This document shows, one piece after another, positions 11,401 through 20,339 of a stretch of DNA of 47,218 nucleotides (the stretch's first letter is position 1; the number at the start of each line of letters is the position of its first letter). The notes beneath the pieces are model-generated. The model had not been told where the DNA came from, did no database searches, and worked only from the letters and a program-made list of their open reading frames with translations. A program made the position numbers and the translations under genes. Source of the DNA: Chromera velia (lineage: Eukaryota > Sar > Chromeraceae); NCBI GenBank assembly GCA_018398765.1, contig JAHBMJ010002193.1:56587-103804 (forward strand). The letters are read 5' to 3'.

Positions 11401-12462
11401 GGCCTGAAGGATACCCCAAAGGTCTACACGAGTTACTTCAAGAAGAAGGTGAGCAGCCTGGGGTGGACTGAGATTGCTGAGTCGATTTTGGTCAGAAAGA
11501 ACAAGAAGGGTGGGATCGTTGCTTTGCTTGTTATGCATGTTGATGATCTCTTCATTTTTTCTCCTTCTGTTGACGAAGACGTGAAGCAAATCCAGGAGCT
11601 TTTTGACACAGACCAGCCAGAGAGAATGGACAATGGAGAGCTTCATTTTTATGTGGGCATGTCCATTTGGATGCGTCCTGGTGAGATGTTGCTTGACCAG
11701 TCCACGTATATTGAGGGAATGGTGAAGGGAGTGAGTGAAAAGGCAAAGAAGCCCTTGACAGAGAAAGATCTCCTGTTGCCTGAGACTGCAGAGACTGACA
11801 TGTCCTTGCAGGAACAGCAGCAGAAGAATATGGGGTGTTTGGGGTGGGCTGTTAAGACCCAACCTTCTCTTTCCTTCCTATTTTCCCACCTTTCCCGCTT
11901 CAATTCCCGTCCGTCTTGTGAGTCCGTTCTTGCAAGTGAGAAGGCTCTCTGGCATGCATTCAAGACTTCCCGTCCTCTGTCTCTTCATTCTGTTCCCTCC
12001 CTTCCAGTTCTGTTGGTGTGGGAGGATGCGTTTTATCAATTGCACAAGAAAGAGGGTAGACTGGGTGTCGAGATACAGTTAGTTGATGAAGGAGAGCTTA
12101 CCAATCTTGATGAGATCGGTGAGCACAACACTGTATATTGGCTGAGCAGGAAGATAGGAAGAAAGCTGGGGTCTACGACTTCTGCAGAGCTTCTTGCAAT
12201 GAGAGACGTAGTGAAAATGTCCTGGTCGTTCATTTATTTTGTTCGAAAGTTGTGGGATGAGATACCTCCGGTTGTGGTGGTGACTGACTCTCAGCCGCTG
12301 ATGCATCAGATTGGTTCTAAACAGTGCAAAAGCGAGCCGAGAATGCAGGGAGAGTTGGAGTACGTTTTAGAAAATTTGATGGAGTTGGGAGCAAAGGTTC
12401 ATTGGATCAAGACTGGGTCAATGCATGCAGACAGACAAACCAAGTTGCTTCATTGCAGTTAA
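8498..12462 (+). pseudogene. pol: Copia pol polyprotein: protease, integrase, RT, RNase H, five in-frame stops
   Basis: One frame runs from about 8500 to TAA at 12460-12462, broken by TAG 9139, TAG 9622, TGA 10387, TAG 10411 and TGA 10990. The protease motif reads ADSRAS where DSGAS is expected. The integrase zinc region begins HSRLGHATGQRL, but its Cys spacing is abnormal. The integrase core has NNGVEF where DNGxEF is expected, so one catalytic Asp is Asn; the downstream Glu (in VERVND) is present. RT keeps KIDVSTAFLQ and the HVDD box at about 11537-11548. RNase H keeps TSAELLAMRD, VVVTDSQPL and HADRQTK. Upstream homopolymers (C10 near 8513 and G9 near 8541) could also hide frameshifts. The changes are consistent with G-to-A or C-to-T decay. 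Confidence 0.92.
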
Positions 12463-12520
12463 GCGTTTCTCTCTTTTAGTCTGTCTTCTTGTTTGTGTTC
12501 AGTTCAGACAGAGGGTGATT

Positions 12521-12977
12521 TGTGAGAGTAAATGCATGCATCTAAGCGTGCGTCAGGTGGGTGCCGAGCGTTCTGTGAGCGCGCCAGCCATCCGCGCGAG
12601 TGAAGAGTATTGCGAGCGGCGTGAACGCATGTTTGAGTGCATTAGCGTCTGACTCTTTGATCGAATAGTGAGGCTGTACGAAGGCTTGGTCTGCTTAGTT
12701 GGTTCATGATAGAGAGCATCCTCAGATGGCAGTCTGATCAGTCTGTGTATCACGTTTGGAGCGTCGAGGTCCCGTACATTGGATCGAACGCGCGGTCTTC
12801 GTTTAAGTGAATTCTAGATTGCCGTCTCCTTGAATTTCTCTGTTGTTACTGAATGGATTTTCCTGTCTGGACTGAGGACTACGACCCGGTAGGTCAGACT
12901 TCCTGTTTAGCTGTTTGAGCGTTACCCACTTTCGTTACCTGACTATTCTAGTCTGTTCTAGGTAACGTTTACCGTCA
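12521..12977 (+). repeat. Copia 3' LTR (457 bp)
   Basis: It is the match to the 5' LTR, with the same TGTGAGAG start and CCGTCA end. It carries an extra 11 bp near the start and an extra 15 bp after ATTGCGAG. A purine-rich stretch just upstream (CAGACAGAGGGTGA) is the likely polypurine tract. Confidence 0.93.
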
Positions 12978-12984
12978 TATTCTT
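12978..12984. repeat. Target-site duplication, right copy (TATTCTT)
   Basis: Identical to 6833-6839, directly abutting the 3' LTR. Confidence 0.8.
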
Positions 12985-13029
12985 TACTATAAATCTTTAA
13001 GTCTTCTTTTCATGAGCTGGGCATAAAAA

Positions 13030-13620
13030 TCAAAATTTGGCCCGGAAAGCGTAGCTGAGGGGTACTTACAAAGAGTTGGGGTAGGAGCGCGCATATGTAT
13101 GTTGAGCGTGCTGAATCTCCAATTAAAAAATCTGACGCACTCCATACGAATGGCCCAGAAAGCGATCAAAATTAACTCCATTTGTTTTGAGGCTTACTCA
13201 TGTTGTGTTGAATGTCCCCTCATACATAAAATTTCTTAATTTAAAAAAAAAAAAATGGCCGTGGAAAGTGAAACGGGGGGCACTTACAAAATAGAAATAC
13301 CCCAGCCCACACGTGCATGCATGCACGCACAGTGTCTTTCACCAAAAACCCGGCCCCGAAAGGCTGAATTTGGGCTATGCGCGCGTTAGATGGGTTTCAG
13401 ATTATTTCAGATCTCCACTTACCTCCGGGCTTTTTTCCCGAGGGAGGGGGGGGTTCCGCGCATGCTTTTTTCCCNNNNNNNNNNNNNNNNNNNNNNNGGC
13501 GTGAGGCTGCACGGCCGGCGTGCGTCAATCGTGCAGTTCTGATTTTTCTTGCTTTCCGGGGCCGTTCGCAAGCTTGCTTGCGTCAGATTAACTTAAAGTC
13601 AAAATTCTCCCCGTGCAGGC
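13030..13620. repeat. Cluster of dispersed GC-rich repeats
   Basis: Copies in this stretch: 13033-13075 and about 13100-13165 (reverse of the copies at 92-135 and 198-240), 13251-13290, and 13545-13612 (forward). Shared words are GGCCCGGAAAGCG with GGGGTACTTACAAA, and the reverse forms CTTTCCGGGGCC and GCGTCAGATTAA. The cluster lies directly upstream of the SWIM-RING gene. Confidence 0.6.
13475..13497. other. Assembly gap (23 N)
   Basis: A run of N marks unresolved sequence inside the GC-rich repeat cluster. Confidence 0.99.
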
Positions 13621-13852
13621 AAGCGCGCGCGCGCGCGCACGCGGGTCATGCAGCTTGTGTATAAGCTTAATTTCTTTTTGTCGACTGATCGATCAACAAG
13701 CTATAGGTACGTCTTCTTCGACTTCCTTGAATCGATCTCGGAGCATTCCCAGCGTGCAGACTTTATGTGCGAGTTGTGCAATAGTTCCTCTGCTTTGTCA
13801 AACTGACAAGCAAAAAGATCGCTCCAACTGACACACGTAGACACAACAAGAG

Positions 13853-15504
13853 ATGAGGAGGTCTCGAGCAGCTGCAAGGTTTCTTTCTTCTTTCACCCCA
13901 TCTCAACATAATTCTCTGACAGATGAGGACGTGCGGAAGAGAGTCGAGAGGGCAAAACACCAGCATATGTACTTGCTGGAACGCTCAGACCAATCCCCAG
14001 AAGAGTCCACTTTCATAACTCTCGGGTCGACCGGCAATGTCAGTAGAGACGCCAACAGGAGACAGCTTGAAAATGAACTGCGTGTATGGTGACATAAAAC
14101 ATCCCGCTCTCTTTGGTCTCTGTCGGTAATATGCGTGCAGGTGTACGAAGCGAAGGTGAAAAAGCGCCCTTCGTGCAACTGTCCGGACTTTGAGCGCAAC
14201 CAGACGTGCTGCAAACATCTCCTCTTCATTTTTCTCAAGGTGCGCGTGTAAAAAGCGGATCGACAGCTAGGGAATGGCCGGCAGAGAGAAACATGCACGC
14301 TATCGGCCTTACACACAAAGGAAAGAGAACACCTGTCTGTCTATGGGTCTGATTCTCTGTCCGTCTACTTGCCTGTCCACATACCAGACCGCTTAACTTC
14401 TCACCACTCAAGTCACCGAAGGAAGGAGACATGAAGAGACTCACTCGCGTAGACGGGGAGACAGGAAGGCAGGACCACCCCCCCGAACAAACAGGCGATC
14501 CAGCGCGCGCGAGGGAGAGAGGGGGAGAGGGAGAGATTGAGACAGGGGCTGAGAGAAAGGCAAAGAAGCTGAGACAGACAGACAGACAGACAGACAGGGA
14601 AACAGAAAGACAGAGAAGTGGGACAGAGAGAGAGAGGGCAGGAGGTGGAAGCAAGACCTTCTGGGCACATGTGGATTGGCCGTATACGCGCATGCATTCC
14701 CGTGCACAAGTGTATGATGGGTCTGAAAAAAAAACATGCCGGCCTAATTTTCCTCCCATGGTTACGCAGGTTCTCCGCATTCCCGAAGAGGCGACGGTGT
14801 CCCTCCTGACTGAGGGGGAGCTGTCCTCCAGACAGGTTGAGGGGGCTCTGCAGAGACGGGGGGGGGGCAGTGCAGGTGCACCTGTAGAAGTCGTGGAGGC
14901 CTATCTCGCCTCTGCATCCAGATCGGGAGGAGGAGAGGAGTCTTCCAGCTCTTCTTCCTCTTCTGCTGCTGGAGGGGATAAGGCAGGGAAGGGGAAATCA
15001 AAGTCCCGTCCTCCTCTTCCGGCAGATTGGGAGTGTGCGATTTGCTTCGAGGGGGAGAAGGGTCCGGGGGGAGAGAATATTCTCGGGGGAGTTGAGTTTT
15101 GCCCCCAATGTCGGAATGGGATGCATTGCCTGTGCATCGAGGTGTGGTTGGAGAGGAAAGGCCGGGATGGGCAGACGCGGTCCTGTCCTCTGTGTAGGGG
15201 GGAGTGGAGACTGCTTGGTAACGAGACGGGGAGTGGAGGGACGAAGCGAGGCCGAAAGAGACGGGATGCAGAGAGGACTAGTGGCATTAGTGGGGGACGG
15301 TACGTGAACCTGGCGCAGTTCTGTCCGGAAATAGAGGAACAAAGGAAACGGGCAGAGGAGGAAAACAGATGGTGGGTGTTGAGTATGGTAGCGAGTCAGT
15401 TGTTGGATTTTTTTATTGAAGTGATGGCCGGCTCTTCCCTTGATCGAATGGATGCTCTTCTGGCTTCTCCCGCGCCTGCTTGGTCCAGGAGAGGAGGCCC
15501 TTGA
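13853..15504 (+). CDS. SWIM zinc finger plus RING finger protein, probable E3 ubiquitin ligase
   Basis: The three-exon model is 13853-14038, 14141-14239 and 14770-15504, all joined in phase 0, giving 339 residues. Exon 1 ends GSTGN and exon 2 begins VYEAKVKKRPSCNCPDF, reconstructing a SWIM domain (about residues 55-97) with CNC...CCKH; exon 3 continues with VLRIPEE as in other SWIM proteins. After a Ser/Gly-rich linker, a RING-like domain (about 182-236) has CAIC, CPQC, MHCLCIEVW and CPLC. A basic stretch and a C-terminal helical region follow. SWIM-RING proteins such as ZSWIM2 act as ubiquitin ligases; that role is inferred here. ATG 13853 is the first start that opens this frame. Donors are GTCAGT and GTGCGC. 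Intron 2 carries a CAGA microsatellite and a (GA) tract. Confidence 0.88.
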
Positions 15505-15589
15505 TGGTTTTTCTTTTTTGTTTGACTCTACTTTCTTTCTTTACGGGCAAAGTCAACAGAATTAACAGAGCCAGCAGAGTCTCCCTCTC

Positions 15590-15679
15590 TCTCATGCTTT
15601 CTGGGGTTCCTTTCTTCCCCTTCCTTGCTTCCTTTCTTCCTTTCTTCCTTCCTTCCTTCCTTCCTTTCCTTCCTTTCTT

Positions 15680-15710
<31 letters not shown>

Positions 15711-15756
15711 TTCTTTTCTTTCTTTCTTTCTTTCTTTCTTTTTTTTTTTCTGTTTT

Positions 15757-15791
<35 letters not shown>

Positions 15792-15792
15792 C

Positions 15793-15831
<39 letters not shown>

Positions 15832-15868
15832 CTCTTTCTTTCTTTCTTTCTTTCTTTCTTTCCTTTTC

Positions 15869-15900
<32 letters not shown>

Positions 15901-15922
15901 TTCTTTCTTTCTTTTTTTTCTC

Positions 15923-15958
<36 letters not shown>

Positions 15959-15967
15959 TTTTTTCTC

Positions 15968-16015
<48 letters not shown>

Positions 16016-16145
16016 TTTTTTTTTCTTTCTTTCTTTCTTTCTTTCTTTCTTTTCTTCTTTCCCCTTCCTCTCTTCCTCCCCTCCGGGTTCATCTCTCTTT
16101 TTCTCGCTCTCTTGCTCGCTCCCCCCCCTCTCTCTCTCTTGCTCT

Positions 16146-16185
<40 letters not shown>
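15590..16185. repeat. CTTT microsatellite with CTGT and GT arrays
   Basis: About 400 bases of (CTTT)n with interspersed T runs, a (CTGT)n block near 15680-15708 and a (GT)n array at about 16150-16183. It starts under 100 bases after the SWIM-RING stop codon. Open frames across it on both strands are repeat artefacts. Confidence 0.95.
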
Positions 16186-16186
<1 letters not shown>

Positions 16187-17417
16187 CTCTCCTTATTTCT
16201 GCTTGTTGTTCTCATTTGATCGCAGTGGATGGGATGGGATGGGGTGGAATGAATGTTTGTCTTCTTTCCAGAAGCAAAAAGAAGAATGATCAGCCTGTGA
16301 CTCTAATCTTTCTTGTAGAGTCTCGTAAAGGCAGTCTGCTCCGAGATCAGGGTTCGAACAGATTCCCTGATCGGCTGTGGGTCTTGCTTCACTTTGATTT
16401 GTGATTGATTTCGCTTCTGAGATTGAGTGCATCTATCTCTGCTCCTTATTCTTCGACCAAAGTCCCTCTAGATCATTTGATTTCTCATTTCTAAGTCTTT
16501 TTTGTGATCTTTCTTCGAGAAAGCAGATGGGCGGACAAAAGGGCTTTCCAAAAACGCCAAGTCACTTGAAGGCATCATAGCAAGTATGTTCGAATCGAAC
16601 AGGTTGTATTCTCACAACCCCTTCGCTCCTGCATTTGAATCTGGAAATCAGCAATACTAGATCTTGGATGGTCCTTGCCCGACTTCCTTGCAGGTACACC
16701 CGCCGACGTGTGAGCGCCAGCCGACTCGCGCAACAGTTGGAGGCGGCCCAGTGGGGTGAGGACTGGGAGGCGGCGCAGAGACAGCCGAGGGGCTCGAGGG
16801 GGTACAGGGGTGAGAGGGCCGGGGGGCTGGGAGGACGTGCAAGAGGAGAGGCAGACAACAGCGTCGGAGATGTGGAAAGCTCTATGCAGGAGCCGCACTC
16901 GTGACCTAGTTTGTAACACAGCATTGATTGAGAAGACAACTGGTTCTAGAACTGGCCATACTCTTGGCATTTTTTAGTTTCATTTAGGATTAGCATGCTT
17001 GCCAGATGTTGCCAAATGAGGGTCCATCGTTTAATTAACAATCTGCCTTGCGTGTCGTGACTTGCCGAACGCTAGACGCCTATTATGGGCCGATAGCGCT
17101 AGCGATAGCGATGGCGTATGATGATGATGATGCTCCGAGATTCAGATTGGGAAACTGCATGAGGGGAACTGCCTTGCTAGTTGCCTCTGTTTTAAAGCTC
17201 GTGGAGCTGTGATAAGGTGTATATACATCGTAATCAGATTTCACCAGATTTTAGTGCAATGTCAGATAATGACTTTATTTATAGGTAGATCTTCTTCATG
17301 CAGGCTATGATGCAGCTGCCCCAATTCAATTCAATTTAATTCAACGTTTAGACGTTGACAGTAATTAAAGAATTGAAATAATACAAAATTTAAGCTAGAA
17401 TTAAGAAAACAATATTT

Positions 17418-17455
<38 letters not shown>

Positions 17456-18160
17456 CATATATGATCTACTATAAGTTATTAGTCTATGACGTTAAGAAAG
17501 GCTAGAAGAAAGGATGAACTAGGATCTAGACTAGAATAGATGGTAGTCATAGTGGTAGTCTTGACTAGTCTTGACTACTCTTCATAAGTCTTGACTGAAG
17601 TCTATACACTAGAATACAATAGTATACATAGTGGCATTAACTGTAATGTAGGGATAGAGAAACGATCTGAATAGTTACAAAAATTAGTTACAAAAAAAAT
17701 GTAACTTCATGTTTTCTTAAAATAGGTCTATATATCTTACATTAAAAACGTAACTTTAAGATTTTAAGGCCTATAGTCCTCTGCTTTCATTGCGCGCGCG
17801 CGAAAATGCACCGCCATCAGCTCCACCTATGCAACAACCACGAGTAAGTTCACTGACAGAATCAAATGGCTAAGCTCCTGGCCAAGAGCCAATCCATCCC
17901 TTCTTTCTTGGCTTGAGAGGGGGGCCTGGAAAAGCTCCACCTCCAAAGATCCTGGGCCCTCCCCCAAAACTAGGAAGAAGAGGGGGGGGGGGAGCTGGGA
18001 CATCGAGAGGGGGGAGACGAGGAAGCAGATGAGGTGGGGGACTTTAAAACAGGGGAAGATATACAGGGGAAGAGGAAGGATAGATTAAGACTACTACATG
18101 AGTCTGGAGATCTACTGAATCGTACTGAATCAGATCGACGACCAAATTTGAAAACGCGCC
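16186..18160. other. Intergenic region, no firm gene
   Basis: Two GC-rich islands stand out. One at 16694-16904 follows TTGCAG and reads RRRVSASRLAQQLEAAQWGE and on; it could be an orphan exon. One at about 17870-18018 is Pro/Gly/Arg-rich (GPGKAPPPKILGPPPKLGRR). An (AT)n array lies at about 17420-17451. From 17300 to 17780 the sequence is AT-rich with repeated AGTCTTGACT words. Confidence 0.4.
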
Positions 18161-18382
18161 CTAGGCGCCGGCTAGAGAAAAAAAAAAAAAAAGATCTTTC
18201 TAGATCATCTATTTTTTTTTCTTTTTCAGTCAAACAACTATTGTTCAACTGTTGCACAAGTATTGTTTATGTGTTGCACAACTGTTGTTAAGTGTTGTTC
18301 AGGGTCAAAAAGTAAAAAAGGAAAAAAAAAAAAGATCTCCCGAGATCGTCTACTTTTTTTTTTTTCTCTAGCCGGCGCCTAG
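18161..18382. mobile_element. Small foldback (MITE-like) element, 222 bp
   Basis: Terminal inverted repeats CTAGGCGCCGGCTAGAG (18161-18177) and its reverse complement (18366-18382) are followed inward by A and T runs. Each arm holds a small palindrome, AAGATCTTTCTAGATCATC or AAGATCTCCCGAGATCGTC, as an internal direct repeat. The centre has repeated GTTGCACAA words. There is no coding capacity. I could not define a target duplication. Confidence 0.7.
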
Positions 18383-18644
18383 AACACGCCTGCTATCATT
18401 GCTACCACACGACTTTAGAAAATGTCTAAGCTTCGAATGAATCGAATCAGTCTTCAATTATTATAGTAAGAACGATTGATGAAGCTCTGTTAAACTTAAA
18501 CTAACTTAAACATTATATAAAGAACGATTGCTGCATTAAATCTATGTTTCTAAATTAGTTATTAATCATTTTACAATCCTAGTTACAATTAGTTGATGCA
18601 ACTTCATAGTTAGCGCTTGTTGTTCAGATGCTTTCCAACCTACC

Positions 18645-19005
18645 TACCCTGTAAAGATCTAGTAGGAATTTAAACAAGAATTTAGAGGAATTTAGACAAG
18701 AATTTAGAGGAATTTAGACAGGAATTTAGCTAGGTATCTAAAGGAATTTAAAGACAGGAATCTAGAGGAGTTTAGTAAAATTTGGAGGTCAATTTCTCAT
18801 GAACTACGATAGATTAGAATTTAATATAGACGGTGTTTATAAGTATAATATAGGTCTATGAGCACCGTTAATATTAAGTTCTAACTCATCATAGTTCACG
18901 AGAAATTGACCTCTAAAGTTTAGGAATTTAGAGCTCTAAATTCCTCTAAATTCCTGTCTAAATTCCTCTAAATTCCTGTCTAAATTCCTAGGTCTTTGCA
19001 GGGTA
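18645..19005. mobile_element. Foldback element with long inverted arms, 361 bp
   Basis: The left end TACCCTGTAAAGATCTAG is the inverse of the right end CTAGGTCTTTGCAGGGTA with two mismatches. The arms are built from repeated GGAATTTAGACA units on the left and TCTAAATTCC units on the right. The inner arms pair around GGTCAATTTCTCATGAACTA and its complement near 18890-18915. The whole could form one long hairpin, which is the usual form of a MITE or foldback transposon. It has no open frame of note. Confidence 0.75.
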
Positions 19006-19356
19006 AGGATAACTTTGCATAAATTATGCCCTTAACCATAACATTTACATTTTAGCATATATTACGCACCACCTAAAATGTAACATGGCCCTTCGGGCCA
19101 TGTATATGTAATGAAGTTATATTAGTCACGGCTAAGTTAAACCCCACTATGTACAATCGTATATGTTAATTACTCTATGTACGATAATGAGGTGACTTAT
19201 AACCCGCCACTGCCGCCAGCGATCGTGTCCCAATGGAAAAGGGCAGACGTATACCCTCTAAGACTCTTTAGACTTAAGTGGAGATTAATTAGTCAGATAT
19301 TGCCACCTAGAGCTGCATTATCACCTAAAGTGCGTGAGCACCGATGGTTGCATCGC
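19006..19356. other. Intergenic, AT-rich
   Basis: Nothing beyond a short palindrome-like GGCCCTTCGGGCC (19088-19100) that could form a small hairpin. Confidence 0.4.
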
Positions 19357-19520
19357 TAGAAAGTAAGAACTGACAGAGGAAGGCCTCTGCAGTAAATCAG
19401 TCTCTAGAGCACTTCAATCGATCAACTGACGACGCTAATAGAAAGTAAGAACTGACAGAGGAAGGTTTCTGCAGTAAATTAGTCTTTGGAGCACTTCAAT
19501 CGATCAACTGACAACGCGAG
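19357..19520. repeat. 82-bp tandem duplication
   Basis: Two copies, 19357-19438 and 19439-19520, each contain AAGTAAGAACTGACAGAGGA and CACTTCAATCGATCAACTGA. They differ by a few transitions. No coding or RNA function is evident. Confidence 0.85.
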
Positions 19521-20339
19521 GTAACGGAAATCAATTCTCGCTTTGTGACGTGCGCATGCAGTGTGGCGGTGCGACAGGCAACGCGGGTACCCATGTAGAT
19601 CGATCAATGTGGCGCAACGACGGCGGTGTGCACGGACAAGGCATTAATGCAGTTCCAGGTGGCAATATCTGACTGAATTAATTTTTCTTCTTTATTTGTC
19701 TTGTGTTTATATATTATTTATCAATCTTTATCAATCTATTAATATCTATCAAGCTCTATTGCTGTCCAGTCAATCCCCTCCGATTGTTCCTAATTGTTCC
19801 TCCATGGAAACTAACGGAAACACAAAGAAGAGACACAAATACATGCAAATTATCAAAAATGTGATAAACTGACAGTAACTTAGTACAGGCACAGATAATC
19901 GGGGCCGCCGCGTGGCCCGCCCCGCGGGCGGGCCATGCACGCGCGGCCGCGCGGCCCGCGCGCGTCAATTAAGCATGTGATGCTTGTCATGCTCGGATCC
20001 GACATGCCATGCAGGTGCCACTGCATTCCCGATGGTCAAATGGTAGACGGAAACCTCATATCCGACGATCATGCAGTGACTCCGACGTGCTCAGTGGATC
20101 ATCATCGGATTGATGTTTTGATCACATCTGCAGCAGCTGGTCCTCTCAAGCAGACTTTCGATGTTTATCTTTTCTGTGCGCTTTGCTCGTCTTCGACTTT
20201 GATTCCTCCCAATTATATAAGTGAAATCCAGAGCAAAACCCGTCTCCGTCCCGATCGGGTCCGCTGCCCAGTTCTTTTCAGTGTGCGTTGGCACTGTATC
20301 TCTCCTTTCACACTCCACCTCTAATTTCCAGCCAGAAAC
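19521..20339. other. Upstream region of the TRAF-like gene
   Basis: It contains a very GC-rich palindromic block at about 19898-19968 (GGGGCCGCCGCGTGGCCCGC and on) ending in GCGCGCGTCAATTAAG, similar to blocks upstream of the SWIM-RING and coatomer genes. A TATA-like TTATATAAG lies at 20213-20221, about 120 bases before the start codon. Promoter function is inferred only. Confidence 0.4.

Larger units (their letters stand above)
6840..12977 (+). mobile_element. Ty1/copia LTR retrotransposon, full length but inactive
   Basis: Two related LTRs (6840-7270 and 12521-12977) bound a gag with a zinc knuckle and a pol in the order protease, integrase, reverse transcriptase, RNase H, which defines Ty1/copia. 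A direct target duplication flanks it. Gag has a stop and a frameshift, pol has five in-frame stops, and the protease and integrase active sites are altered, so this copy cannot be autonomous. By hand count the LTRs differ at about 23 aligned bases, nearly all transitions, and by 11- and 15-bp indels. The insertion is therefore not recent. I could not recognise a primer-binding site after the left LTR. Confidence 0.95.

Noticed and set aside
16330..16400. tRNA-like GGTTCGAAC box followed by CCCTGATC
   Set aside because: The bases around the TTCGAAC loop do not form a T-arm, and no acceptor or anticodon stem can be placed.
15480..16404. Frames of over 200 codons on both strands
   Set aside because: They are translations of (CTTT)n and (GT)n arrays ([16 protein letters not shown]).
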